A stretch of 64,000 bases of DNA from Paraburkholderia monticola (GTDB taxonomy: Bacteria > Pseudomonadota > Gammaproteobacteria > Burkholderiales > Burkholderiaceae). Shown piece after piece: positions 42,203-51,324 of this stretch (within the stretch, counting starts at the first letter, position 1; each line of letters starts with the position of its first letter). The notes beneath the pieces are model-generated. The model was given only the letters and a program-made list of their open reading frames with translations. It was not told the origin of the DNA and did no database searches. The position numbers were made by a program, and so were the translations under genes. Location: NCBI RefSeq assembly GCF_001580545.1, contig NZ_LRBG01000022.1, forward strand, positions 310,001 to 374,000. Direction: 5' to 3'.

Positions 42203-43017
42203 AGACCCGTGTCATCACGGCGATCGTGCTGCTGGCAGTGTTCCTGCCTGTCACGCTGTTCGCGCCTGTCGGCGCGTTCGGCGCGCTGATCGCTTTCGTC
42301 GTCGTGTTCGCCGCGTGGGAGTGGGCGCGTCTGCTGAAGCTCGGCGGCGCGGGGCCGGTGCTCTACGCGCTGGTCGCGGCGCTTGGGCTCGTCACCAGCA
42401 CTCGCGTGGGCGTCGGCACCGAACATGCGCGGCCGTTCTTCCAGGCGGCGGCGATCTTCTGGGTGATCGGCGGGCCGTTCGTGCTGCTGCGCAAGCCCGT
42501 GCTCGCGCAGGGCGCATGGCGCGTCTTTCTGTTCCTTGCCGGCATCGTCGGTTTCATCGCCTGCTGGCATGCTCTGGTGGCCGCGCGCATGCAGGGCGTG
42601 CCGTTCGTGCTGTCGCTGCTGCTGCTGGTCTGGCTTGCCGATATCGGCGCATACTTCTCCGGAAAGGCGTTTGGCAAGCACAAGCTGGCACCCGCCATCA
42701 GTCCGGGTAAAACCTGGGAGGGCGCGATCGGCGGCTGGCTGCTGGTCATGATCGTCGCTGCGGCGGCGGTCTTTTTGCACGCGTTCGAGCCGACCCTGTA
42801 TTCTGCGCTGCTGGCGCAACTGGGCGCGCTGCGCACGGTGCTCGCGCTGACCCTGCTGGTGGTTTTCAGCGTGGTCGGCGATCTGTTCGAATCGATGATG
42901 AAACGCCAGGCCGGCGTCAAAGACTCGAGCGGCCTGTTGCCGGGCCACGGCGGTGTGCTCGATCGCATCGACGCGTTGTTGCCCGTGCTGCCGCTCGCCA
43001 TGCTGCTGCTCGGCTAG
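42196..43017 (+). CDS. cdsA: Phosphatidate cytidylyltransferase
   Basis: Inner-membrane enzyme making CDP-diacylglycerol from phosphatidate and CTP, the precursor of all phospholipids. The 273-residue protein has about eight membrane segments (first VITAIVLLAVFLPVTLF) and the C-terminal CDS signature: WLADIGAYFSGKAFGKHKLA, SPGKTWEGAIGG and SVVGDLFESMMKRQAGVKDS with LPGHGGVLDRIDAL. It overlaps uppS and is followed after ten bases by dxr. Confidence 0.97.
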   Translation: MLKTRVITAIVLLAVFLPVTLFAPVGAFGALIAFVVVFAAWEWARLLKLGGAGPVLYALVAALGLVTSTRVGVGTEHARPFFQAAAIFWVIGGPFVLLRKPVLAQGAWRVFLFLAGIVGFIACWHALVAARMQGVPFVLSLLLLVWLADIGAYFSGKAFGKHKLAPAISPGKTWEGAIGGWLLVMIVAAAAVFLHAFEPTLYSALLAQLGALRTVLALTLLVVFSVVGDLFESMMKRQAGVKDSSGLLPGHGGVLDRIDALLPVLPLAMLLLG

Positions 43018-43027
43018 AGAAAGAGAT

Positions 43028-44233
43028 ATGCAAAAACGTCTGACATTGCTCGGTTCCACGGGCTCGATTGGAGACAGTACGCTCGACGTGGTCGCGCGCC
43101 ATCCCGAGCGTTTTTCGATTTACGCGCTGAGCGCGCATCGCAACGGCGACAAGCTCGTCGAGCAATGTCTGCGCTTTGCGCCCGAAGTGGCGGTGGTCGG
43201 CGACGCCGACACGGCCGCGAAGGTCGCCGCGAAGCTGCGTGAAGCGGGCAGCAAGACCGAGGTCACGTACGGGCCGCAGGCGCTCGTCGAAGTCGCGAAG
43301 AGCGAAGGCTGCGACACGGTGGTCGCCGCGATCGTCGGCGCGGCCGGCCTCGCACCGAGCCTCGCCGCCGCGCGCGCCGGCAAGCGCATCCTGCTCGCGA
43401 ACAAGGAAGCGCTCGTGATGTCCGGCGCGATCTTCATGGATGCGGTGCGCGACAACGGCGCGGTGCTGCTGCCGGTCGACAGCGAGCACAACGCAATTTT
43501 CCAATGCCTGCCGCGCGAAGCGTCGCTGCACGGCGGCGTCTCGAAGATCATCCTGACCGCATCGGGCGGCCCGTTCCGCACCCGCGAGCCAGCGACGCTC
43601 GTCGACGTGACGCCTGACGAAGCCTGCAAGCATCCGAACTGGGTGATGGGCCGCAAGATCTCGGTCGACTCGGCCACGATGATGAACAAGGGTCTCGAAG
43701 TGATCGAGGCACACTGGCTGTTCAATCTGCCCGGCGAGCGCATCGACGTGCTGATCCATCCGCAGAGCGTGATCCATTCGCTCGTGTCATACGCGGATGG
43801 CTCGGTGCTCGCGCAACTCGGCAATCCCGACATGCGTACGCCGATCGCGCACGCGCTCGCGTTCCCGGATCGCGTCGATTCTGGCGTCGCGCAGCTCGAT
43901 CTCGCGGAGATCGCGTCGCTGTCGTTCGAAAAACCCGACTACGCCCGCTTCCCGTGCCTCGCGCTCGCCATGAGGGCGCTCGCCGAGGGGGGTATCGCGA
44001 GCGCCGCGCTGAACGCTGCGAACGAGATCGCGGTGGAGGCGTTCCTCGCGCGCCGCATCGGCTTCATGGCGATTGCCCAGGTGGTCGACTCGGTGCTGGG
44101 CGCATTGCCTAACCGCAGCGCGCACGCGCTAGAAGACGTCATCGAAGCGGACGCCGCCGCGCGCCGCGCCGCGATCGAATTCATCGCGCGTCTGCCCGAC
44201 GACGCCCGTCGCACGGAACGCGCCGTCCAGTGA
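43028..44233 (+). CDS. dxr: 1-deoxy-D-xylulose 5-phosphate reductoisomerase
   Basis: Second step of the MEP isoprenoid pathway; makes methylerythritol phosphate with NADPH. In 401 residues: the NADPH motif LLGSTGSIGDSTLDVV, NKEALVMSG, the metal site DSEHNAIFQCL, TASGGPF, the loop HPNWVMGRKISVDSATMMNK and GLEVIEAHWLF. The ATG at 43028 follows an AGAGAAAGAG stretch. It lies in the usual cdsA-dxr-rseP order and feeds uppS, two genes upstream. Confidence 0.97.
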   Translation: MQKRLTLLGSTGSIGDSTLDVVARHPERFSIYALSAHRNGDKLVEQCLRFAPEVAVVGDADTAAKVAAKLREAGSKTEVTYGPQALVEVAKSEGCDTVVAAIVGAAGLAPSLAAARAGKRILLANKEALVMSGAIFMDAVRDNGAVLLPVDSEHNAIFQCLPREASLHGGVSKIILTASGGPFRTREPATLVDVTPDEACKHPNWVMGRKISVDSATMMNKGLEVIEAHWLFNLPGERIDVLIHPQSVIHSLVSYADGSVLAQLGNPDMRTPIAHALAFPDRVDSGVAQLDLAEIASLSFEKPDYARFPCLALAMRALAEGGIASAALNAANEIAVEAFLARRIGFMAIAQVVDSVLGALPNRSAHALEDVIEADAAARRAAIEFIARLPDDARRTERAVQ

Positions 44234-44240
44234 GGCGCTC

Positions 44241-45635
44241 ATGAATCTGCTGATCGAACTGCTCGCCTTCGCGGTTGCGATTGGTGTACTGGTGGTGGTC
44301 CACGAGTACGGGCACTACAGCGTCGCGCGTCTGTGCGGCGTGAAGGTGCTGCGCTTTTCGATCGGCTTCGGCAAGCCGCTCGTTCAGTGGGTCAGTCAGA
44401 AGACGGGCACCGAGTGGACGATTGCCGCGCTGCCGCTCGGCGGCTACGTGAAGATGCTCGACGAGCGCGAAGCCGGCCCAGGCTCGATTCCCGACTCGGA
44501 TCTGCCTCACGCGTTCAACCGCCAGTCGGTGTGGCGGCGCTTCGCGATCGTCGCGGCCGGTCCGGTCGCGAATTTCCTGTTGGCAATCGTGCTGTTCGCG
44601 CTCGTGTTCGCGACCGGCGTGACCGAACCGGCGGCCGTGATCGCGACGCCCGCACCGAATACGCCGGCCGCGCTGGCGGGCTTCGAGGGCGGCGAGACGA
44701 TCGTCGGTGTGCGCAGCGGCCATAGCGACGAGACCGAATCGGTACGGTCGTGGTCGGATCTGCGCTGGAAGCTGCTCGGCGCCGCGTTCGATCAGCAGCG
44801 CATCGTGCTCAGCGCAAAGGATGCGCACGGCACGTCCGATTTCCCGATGGACCTGCGCGGCCTCGGCGAAAAAGACGTCGACGACGATCTGATGTCGCGC
44901 CTCGGCTTCGAGCCCGGCGGCGGCAAGCTGACGGTGGCGGGCGTGCAGGCGGGCAGCGCCGCCGAGAAGGCGGGCCTCGTCGCCGGCGACCGGCTGCGCG
45001 CGATCAACGGCACGCCGACCGACAATGCCTCGGCCTTCATCGCTTATGTGAAATCGCACGCCGGCGTGCCGGTCACGCTGCGCGTGGAGCGCGGCGGCCG
45101 CGGCGGACACGCGGCGGGCGTGTTCGAAGACATCACGATCGTGCCGCAACTGCAGCGCGATGCGGCGAGCGGGCAGCAGATCGGCCGCATCGGCGCGGAG
45201 CTGGCGACCCAGGTGCCGTCGATCGACGTGCGCTACGGCCCGCTCGAAAGCCTGCGCCTCGGCACACGGCGCACATGGGATCTCGCGGTGTACTCGGTCA
45301 GGATGTTCGGCCGGATGATCGTCGGCGAGGCGTCGCTGAAGAACCTGTCCGGTCCCGTGACGATCGCCGACTACGCGGGAAAGAGCGCACGCCTGGGTCC
45401 TGCCGCGTTTCTGTCGTTCCTGGCCCTTGTCAGCATTAGCCTCGGCGTGCTGAACCTGCTACCAATTCCGGTATTGGACGGGGGGCATCTGGTATATTAC
45501 TTGGTTGAAGCTGTGACCGGCAAAGTTGTCTCCGATCGCTGGCAACTGGTTTTTCAGAGGGCGGGTCTCGCCTGCATCGTCGCGTTGTCGGCGATTGCGC
45601 TGTTCAACGATCTGGCTCGTTTAATCCATTTTTAA
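44241..45635 (+). CDS. rseP: Site-2 metalloprotease RseP
   Basis: Intramembrane zinc protease that cuts anti-sigma factor RseA in the envelope-stress response and clears signal peptides. The 464-residue protein has the HEYGH zinc site at residues 21-25 within the first membrane segment, the membrane-loop LPLGGYVKMLDER, two periplasmic PDZ domains (the second around AAEKAGLVAGDRLRAING) and the C-terminal NLLPIPVLDGGHLVYYLVEA with the third ligand. Gap to dxr is seven bases and to bamA 67. Confidence 0.96.
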   Translation: MNLLIELLAFAVAIGVLVVVHEYGHYSVARLCGVKVLRFSIGFGKPLVQWVSQKTGTEWTIAALPLGGYVKMLDEREAGPGSIPDSDLPHAFNRQSVWRRFAIVAAGPVANFLLAIVLFALVFATGVTEPAAVIATPAPNTPAALAGFEGGETIVGVRSGHSDETESVRSWSDLRWKLLGAAFDQQRIVLSAKDAHGTSDFPMDLRGLGEKDVDDDLMSRLGFEPGGGKLTVAGVQAGSAAEKAGLVAGDRLRAINGTPTDNASAFIAYVKSHAGVPVTLRVERGGRGGHAAGVFEDITIVPQLQRDAASGQQIGRIGAELATQVPSIDVRYGPLESLRLGTRRTWDLAVYSVRMFGRMIVGEASLKNLSGPVTIADYAGKSARLGPAAFLSFLALVSISLGVLNLLPIPVLDGGHLVYYLVEAVTGKVVSDRWQLVFQRAGLACIVALSAIALFNDLARLIHF

Positions 45636-45702
45636 AGTGTCCGGCGGCGTTCTCGAGGGCGGCCGCCAGGCCTGATGCAGCTATACACACTGGGGAAGCA
45701 CG

Positions 45703-48015
45703 TTGTTCAAACCTCATCGCTTTGGTCCAAAGACGGTTGTAGCCGCGGCGTTCGCCGCGCATGGGCTGGTTGCTCACGCAACGACGCCCTTCGTGGTGCA
45801 AGACATTCGCATTGAGGGATTGCAACGCGTCGAACCGGGTACCGTGTTCGCGTACCTGCCCATCAAGCAAGGCGATACCTTCTCCGATGACAAAGCGTCC
45901 GAAGCGATTCGCGCGCTGTACGCGACCGGCTTCTTCAACGACGTCAGGATTGCGACCGAAGGCAACGTGGTCGTCGTGCAGGTGCAGGAGCGTCCGGCTA
46001 TCGGCACGATCGACTTCGCCGGCATCCACGAGTTCGAAAAGGACAACCTGATCAAGGCGCTGCGCGCGGTCGGGCTGTCGCAAGGCCGCTACTACGACAA
46101 GGCGCTCGTCGACAAGGCCGAGCAGGAACTGAAGCGTCAGTATCTGACGCGCGGTTTCTACGCGGCTGAAGTCACCACCACGATCACGCCGATCGACCGC
46201 AACCGTGTCGGTATTCTGTTCTCGGTGGCCGAAGGCCCGAGCGCGAAGATTCGCCAGATCAACTTCATCGGCAACAAGACCTTCAGCACCGGCACGCTCC
46301 GTGACGAAATGCAGCTGTCCACGCCGAACTGGTTCTCGTGGTACACGAAGAACGACCTGTACGCGAAAGACAAGCTCACCGGCGACCTCGAGAACGTTCG
46401 CTCGTACTACCTGAACCGCGGCTACCTCGAGTTCAGCATCGAATCGACCCAGGTGTCGATCTCGCCGGACAAGAAGGACATGTACCTGACGGTCACGCTG
46501 CATGAAGGCGAGCCGTACACGATTTCGAACATCCGCCTCGCCGGCAATCTGCTCGACCGCGAAGCGGAACTGAAGAAGCTGATCAAGATCAAGCCGGGCG
46601 ACCGTTTCTCGGCCGAAAAGCTGCAGGCCACCACGAAGGCGATCGTCGACAAGCTCGGCGAGTACGGCTACGCGTTCGCGACCGTCAATGCGCAGCCGGT
46701 CATCGACCAGAACAACCACACGGTCGACCTGACGCTGCAGGTCGACCCGAGCCGCCGCGTGTACGTGCGCCGGATCAACGTGGTCGGCAACACGCGCACG
46801 CGCGACGAAGTGGTGCGCCGCGAAATGCGCCAGCTCGAAAGCTCGTGGTTCGATTCGAACCGGCTCGCGCTGTCGAAGGACCGTATCAACCGTCTCGGCT
46901 ACTTCACCGACGTCGACGTGACGACGATCCCGGTCGAAGGCACGCCCGACCAGGTCGACATCGACGTGAAGGTCGCCGAAAAGCCGACCGGTGCGATCAC
47001 GCTCGGCGCGGGTTTCTCGTCGACGGACAAGGTGGTGCTGTCGGCGGGTATCTCGCAGGACAACGTGTTCGGCTCCGGCACGAGCCTCTCGGTCAACGTG
47101 AACACGGCGAAGACGTACCGTACGCTGACGGTCACGCAGGTCGACCCGTACTTCACGGTGGACGGCATCAAGCGGATCACCGACGTCTACTACCGCACGT
47201 ACCAGCCGCTGTACTACTCGACGGATTCGAGCTTCAAGATCGTCACGATGGGCGGCGACCTGAAGTTCGGCATCCCGTTCTCCGAAGTCGACACCGTGTA
47301 CTTCGGCGCGGGCTTCGAGCAGAACCAGCTGGACGTGGACGCAAACACGCCGGCTTCGTACAAGCAATACGTGGATGACTTCGGCCGGGTGTCGAACAAC
47401 GTACCGCTTACGGTTGGCTGGTCGCGCGACGCGCGCGATAGCGCGCTCGTACCGAGCCGCGGCTACTTCGCGCAGGCGAACGCGGAATACGGCACGCCGA
47501 TCGGCGGCACCCAGTACTACAAGGCCGACATCAACGCGCAGTACTATTACTCGTTTGCGCGAGGCTTCGTGCTGGGCTTCAACTTCCAGGGCGGCTACGG
47601 TAACGGCCTGGGCGGCAAGCCCTATCCGATCTTCAAGAACTACTACGCGGGCGGTATCGGTTCGGTGCGTGGTTACGAGCCGAGCTCCCTGGGGCCGCGC
47701 GACAAATCGACCAATGACCCGATCGGCGGCTCGAAGCTGCTGGTGGGCAATATCGAGTTGACGTTCCCGCTGCCGGGCACCGGTTACGATCGCACGTTGC
47801 GTGTCTTCACCTTCCTGGACGCTGGTAACGTCTGGGCGGACGCGAGCACGGCGGCGACGTCGACTGGCGCAAACGGTCTGCGTTACGGCTACGGTGTGGG
47901 TCTCGCGTGGATCTCGCCGATCGGCCCGCTCAAGTTGAGCCTTGGTTTCCCGCTCGTGAAGCACACTGGCGATCAGTATCAGAAGTTCCAGTTCCAGATC
48001 GGAACGGCGTTCTGA
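45703..48015 (+). CDS. bamA: Outer membrane protein assembly factor BamA
   Basis: Omp85 pore that inserts beta-barrel proteins into the outer membrane. The 770-residue precursor has a signal peptide ending AHGLVAHA, five POTRA domains (about residues 25-420) and a 16-strand barrel ending with a terminal Phe. The L6 signature is VRGYEPSSLGPRD. The first codon appears to be TTG at 45703, with GGGGAAG eight bases before it; I see no in-frame ATG that would keep the signal peptide. bamB, bamC, bamD and bamE are not in the window. Confidence 0.96.
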   Translation: MFKPHRFGPKTVVAAAFAAHGLVAHATTPFVVQDIRIEGLQRVEPGTVFAYLPIKQGDTFSDDKASEAIRALYATGFFNDVRIATEGNVVVVQVQERPAIGTIDFAGIHEFEKDNLIKALRAVGLSQGRYYDKALVDKAEQELKRQYLTRGFYAAEVTTTITPIDRNRVGILFSVAEGPSAKIRQINFIGNKTFSTGTLRDEMQLSTPNWFSWYTKNDLYAKDKLTGDLENVRSYYLNRGYLEFSIESTQVSISPDKKDMYLTVTLHEGEPYTISNIRLAGNLLDREAELKKLIKIKPGDRFSAEKLQATTKAIVDKLGEYGYAFATVNAQPVIDQNNHTVDLTLQVDPSRRVYVRRINVVGNTRTRDEVVRREMRQLESSWFDSNRLALSKDRINRLGYFTDVDVTTIPVEGTPDQVDIDVKVAEKPTGAITLGAGFSSTDKVVLSAGISQDNVFGSGTSLSVNVNTAKTYRTLTVTQVDPYFTVDGIKRITDVYYRTYQPLYYSTDSSFKIVTMGGDLKFGIPFSEVDTVYFGAGFEQNQLDVDANTPASYKQYVDDFGRVSNNVPLTVGWSRDARDSALVPSRGYFAQANAEYGTPIGGTQYYKADINAQYYYSFARGFVLGFNFQGGYGNGLGGKPYPIFKNYYAGGIGSVRGYEPSSLGPRDKSTNDPIGGSKLLVGNIELTFPLPGTGYDRTLRVFTFLDAGNVWADASTAATSTGANGLRYGYGVGLAWISPIGPLKLSLGFPLVKHTGDQYQKFQFQIGTAF

Positions 48016-48067
48016 TCGGGGTGGCCGGCTGCGGCGGCGGCCCCGGCCAAACTACAGTATCGAGAGG

Positions 48068-48595
48068 ATGACTTTGCTAACCGGTATGTTTTCGAAACGT
48101 GTAGCGTGCGCATTGGCGCTGGCAATGACCCTCGGGGTCGGTGTGGCGCACGCGCAGGAGGCGAGGATCGCCGCGGTGAATTCCGACCGCATCCTGCGCG
48201 AATCGGCGGCGGCGAAAGCCGCGCAGCTGAAGCTCGAGGCCGAATTTGCGAAGCGGGACAAGGATCTCGCCGATATGGCGCAAAAGCTCAAGTCGATGTC
48301 CGATGCGCTCGACAAGAACGGCGCGACAATGTCGGCGACCGATCGCGCGCAGAAGCAGCGCGACCTGTCGCAGCTCGACTCGGACTTCCAGCGCAAGCAG
48401 CGCGAGTTTCGTGAAGATCTGAACCAGCGCCGCAATGAGGAGCTCGCGGCGGTGCTCGATCGCGCGAACAAGGTCATCAAGCAGATCGCCGAAACGCAGC
48501 ACTACGATCTGATCGTGCAGGAAGCCGTGTACGTGAGTCCGCGCATCGATATCACCGACCAGGTGCTGAAGGCGCTGGCGGCATCGGGCAACTAG
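48068..48595 (+). CDS. skp: Periplasmic chaperone Skp / OmpH
   Basis: Trimeric chaperone that holds unfolded outer-membrane proteins for BamA. The 175-residue precursor has the signal peptide SKRVACALALAMTLGVGVAHA, then a small beta body (ARIAAVNSDRIL) and two long charged helices forming the tentacles, ending IDITDQVLKALA. The ATG at 48068 has its GAGAGG directly adjacent; TTG at 48074 has ideal spacing to that sequence and ATG at 48086 also fits a signal peptide, so the start is uncertain by six residues. It lies between bamA and lpxD as usual. Confidence 0.9.
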   Translation: MTLLTGMFSKRVACALALAMTLGVGVAHAQEARIAAVNSDRILRESAAAKAAQLKLEAEFAKRDKDLADMAQKLKSMSDALDKNGATMSATDRAQKQRDLSQLDSDFQRKQREFREDLNQRRNEELAAVLDRANKVIKQIAETQHYDLIVQEAVYVSPRIDITDQVLKALAASGN

Positions 48596-48669
48596 GCGCG
48601 GCGCACGCTCGCCCGGCGCGCGTCGGCGCGTGCCCTTGCATTGATTGAACAGGTGGAGACAGGATAGGC

Positions 48670-49782
48670 ATGGCATTTACGCTCGAGGACATCGTCCAGC
48701 GGTTCGGCGGTGAGGTAGTCGGTAACGGGTCGCAGCGCGTGAGCAGTCTCGCGCCGCTCGATCAGGCAGGCCCGGACCAGTTGGCGTTCCTCGCCAATCC
48801 GAAGTATCTGTCGCAGGTCGAAACGACCCGTGCCGGCGCGGTGCTGATCAATGCCGGCGACCTCGCGAAGCTCGCTTCGTGCGAAGGTCGAAACTTCATC
48901 GTCACGCCGAATCCCTACGCTTACTTCGCGCGCATCGCGCAAACCTTCATTGACCTCGCCGCGCCGAAGGCGGTGCCCGGCGTGCATCCGAGCGCAACTA
49001 TCGATCCTTCCGCGCAGGTCGCCGCGAGCGCCGTCATCGGTCCGCGCGTCACCGTGGAAGCGGGCGCGGTGATCGGCGAGCACGCGCGGCTCGACGCCAA
49101 CGTCGTGATCGGCCGCGGCACGCGGGTCGGCGCGAATTCGCATCTGTACCCGAACGTGACCGTGTACCACGGCTGCAAGCTCGGCGAGCGCGTCATCGTC
49201 CACGCGGGCGCAGTGATCGGCTCGGACGGTTTCGGCTTCGCGCCGGACTTCGTCGGCGAGGGCGACGCGCGCACCGGCAGCTGGGTCAAGATTCCGCAGG
49301 TCGGCGGCGTGTCGATCGCGAACGACGTCGAAATCGGCGCGAATACCACGATCGACCGCGGCGCGATGGCCGACACGATCATCGAGGAGTGCGTGAAGAT
49401 CGACAACCTCGTGCAGATCGGCCACAACTGCAAGGTCGGCGCCTACACGGTGATCGCGGGCTGCGCGGGCATCGCGGGCAGCACGACCATCGGCCGTCAT
49501 TGCATGATCGGCGGCGCGGTCGGCATTGCCGGACACGTGACGCTCGCCGATTACGTGATCGTCACCGCGAAATCGGGCGTGTCGAAGTCGCTGCTGAAGC
49601 CGGGCATGTACACGAGTGCGTTCCCGGCCGTGAACCACGCGGACTGGAACAAAAGCGCCGCGCTGCTGCGCAACATCGACAAGCTGCGCGATCGCATCAA
49701 GGCGCTGGAGAGCGCCACGGCCGACAAGGCCGGCAATGCCACTGATGGCGCCGCGGGTCAACCCGCAGGCAACAAGATCTGA
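48670..49782 (+). CDS. lpxD: UDP-3-O-(3-hydroxyacyl)glucosamine N-acyltransferase
   Basis: Adds the second hydroxyacyl chain in lipid A synthesis. The 370-residue protein has an N-terminal uridine-binding domain (LEDIVQRFGGEVVGNG) and FLANPKYLSQVETTRAG, then a left-handed beta-helix of hexapeptide repeats with the catalytic His in LVQIGHNCKVGAYT, and a C-terminal helix KLRDRIKALES. A hydrophilic tail rich in Ala and Gly is a little longer than in E. coli. GGAG lies about 10 bases before the ATG. Confidence 0.97.
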   Translation: MAFTLEDIVQRFGGEVVGNGSQRVSSLAPLDQAGPDQLAFLANPKYLSQVETTRAGAVLINAGDLAKLASCEGRNFIVTPNPYAYFARIAQTFIDLAAPKAVPGVHPSATIDPSAQVAASAVIGPRVTVEAGAVIGEHARLDANVVIGRGTRVGANSHLYPNVTVYHGCKLGERVIVHAGAVIGSDGFGFAPDFVGEGDARTGSWVKIPQVGGVSIANDVEIGANTTIDRGAMADTIIEECVKIDNLVQIGHNCKVGAYTVIAGCAGIAGSTTIGRHCMIGGAVGIAGHVTLADYVIVTAKSGVSKSLLKPGMYTSAFPAVNHADWNKSAALLRNIDKLRDRIKALESATADKAGNATDGAAGQPAGNKI

Positions 49783-49967
49783 CAGTTATCACGGCCGCCC
49801 GCCGGCACCGCGTAAAATGGCGGTCGAGCATCAGGAAGCAAAGCCGGCGGCCGTGACCGGGTGGCACGGCCGCCGGTCATGAGAGGCGCCGGTCGCGCGC
49901 GTTTTCAACCCACCTGCACCAGCATCCGCAGTCATCATCGCGCAGTCAATGCGTGAGCAGAAACACC
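49783..49967 (+). other. lpxD-fabZ gap with a strong hairpin
   Basis: A 185-base gap without a gene. CCGGCGGCCGTG (49844-49855) and CACGGCCGCCGG (49865-49876) form a perfect 12-bp stem with a 9-base loop. CACGGCCGCC also occurs at 49795-49804. No T-run follows, so it is not an intrinsic terminator. It may act in mRNA processing or limit downstream expression. Confidence 0.5.
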
Positions 49968-50432
49968 ATGAGCACCGAAAAAATCAATCTCGACATTCAT
50001 AAGATTCTCACGCTGCTGCCGCATCGTTATCCGATCCTGCTGGTCGACCGGGTGCTCGAACTCGAACCGCACAAGAGCATCAAAGCGTTGAAGAACGTGT
50101 CGATCAATGAGCCGTATTTCCAGGGACATTTCCCGACGCGGCCGGTGATGCCAGGCGTGCTGATCCTCGAAGCGCTCGCGCAAACCGCGGCGCTACTGAC
50201 GTTCTCGGAAGAGCCGAGCGATCCGTCGAATACGCTGTACCTGTTCGTCGGCATTGACAACGCGCGCTTCAAGCGCGTGGTAGAGCCGGGCGATCAGCTG
50301 ATCCTGAACTGCACGTTCGAGCGTCACATGCGCGGCATCTGGAAGTTCAAGGCGCGCGCCGAAGTGGATGGCGTCGTTGCGGCGGAAGCCGACCTGATGT
50401 GCGCGGTGCGCCACACGGACAAAGACGCGTAA
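49968..50432 (+). CDS. fabZ: 3-hydroxyacyl-ACP dehydratase FabZ
   Basis: Dehydrates 3-hydroxyacyl-ACP in fatty acid synthesis and competes with LpxA for hydroxyacyl-ACP. The 154-residue hotdog-fold protein has LLPHRYPILLVDRVLELEP, NEPYFQGHFPTRPVMPG with catalytic H54, and LILEALAQ with catalytic E68. The ATG at 49968 gives the standard MSTEKINLDIHKI start; a GTG at 49953 would add five residues. It sits between lpxD and lpxA as in other proteobacteria. Confidence 0.96.
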   Translation: MSTEKINLDIHKILTLLPHRYPILLVDRVLELEPHKSIKALKNVSINEPYFQGHFPTRPVMPGVLILEALAQTAALLTFSEEPSDPSNTLYLFVGIDNARFKRVVEPGDQLILNCTFERHMRGIWKFKARAEVDGVVAAEADLMCAVRHTDKDA

Positions 50433-50532
50433 AGCCGACGTCCGGGCAGCTCGCGGCGCGGCACGGCACGCGCGCGGTGTGCCCGGCGGCCAGGCCATCC
50501 AGACAACGCAACAGAATCAGAAGCGAGGACGC

Positions 50533-51321
50533 ATGAGCAGGATCCATCCCACGGCGATCATCGAAGCGGGCGCGCAGCTCGACGAAACCGTCGAAGTCGG
50601 GCCTTATGCCGTGATCGGCGCACACGTGACGATCGGTGCGCGCAGCACGGTCGGCTCGCACAGCGTGATCGAAGGCTACACCACGCTCGGCGAAGACAAC
50701 CGCATCGGCCATTACGCGTCGGTCGGCGGTCGTCCGCAGGACATGAAGTACCGGGACGAGCCGACCCGGCTCGTGATCGGCAACCGCAACACGATCCGCG
50801 AGTTCACGACGATCCACACCGGCACGGTGCAGGACTCGGGCGTCACCACGCTCGGCGACGACAACTGGATCATGGCCTACGTGCACATCGGTCACGACTG
50901 CCACGTCGGCAGCAACGTGATCCTGTCGAGCAACGCGCAGATGGCCGGCCACGTGACGATCGGCGACTACGCGATCATCGGCGGCATGTCGGGCGTGCAT
51001 CAGTTCGTGCGCATCGGCGCGCATGCGATGCTCGGCGGCGCGTCGGCGCTCGTGCAGGACGTGCCGCCCTACGTGATCGCCGCGGGCAACAAGGCGGAGC
51101 CGCATGGCATCAACGTCGAAGGTCTGCGCCGCCGCGGTTTCTCGGCGGATGCGATCTCGGTGCTGCGCGCCGCGTATCGCGTGCTGTACAAGAACGGCTT
51201 GTCGCTCGAAGAAGCGAAGGTGCAACTGAAGGAACTCGGTTCGGCCGGCGGCGACGGCGACGCGCCCGTGCAGACGCTGCTCGCGTTCGTCGAAGCGTCG
51301 CAGCGCGGCATCATCCGCTAA
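50533..51321 (+). CDS. lpxA: UDP-N-acetylglucosamine acyltransferase
   Basis: First lipid A enzyme: moves a hydroxyacyl chain from ACP to UDP-GlcNAc. The 262-residue protein begins MSRIHPTAIIEAGAQLDETV and is a hexapeptide beta-helix with the catalytic His in AYVHIGHDCHVGS, IGGMSGVHQFVRIG and a C-terminal helical domain. GCGAGGA precedes the ATG. Only three bases separate it from lpxB. Confidence 0.97.
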   Translation: MSRIHPTAIIEAGAQLDETVEVGPYAVIGAHVTIGARSTVGSHSVIEGYTTLGEDNRIGHYASVGGRPQDMKYRDEPTRLVIGNRNTIREFTTIHTGTVQDSGVTTLGDDNWIMAYVHIGHDCHVGSNVILSSNAQMAGHVTIGDYAIIGGMSGVHQFVRIGAHAMLGGASALVQDVPPYVIAAGNKAEPHGINVEGLRRRGFSADAISVLRAAYRVLYKNGLSLEEAKVQLKELGSAGGDGDAPVQTLLAFVEASQRGIIR

Positions 51322-51324
51322 CCG

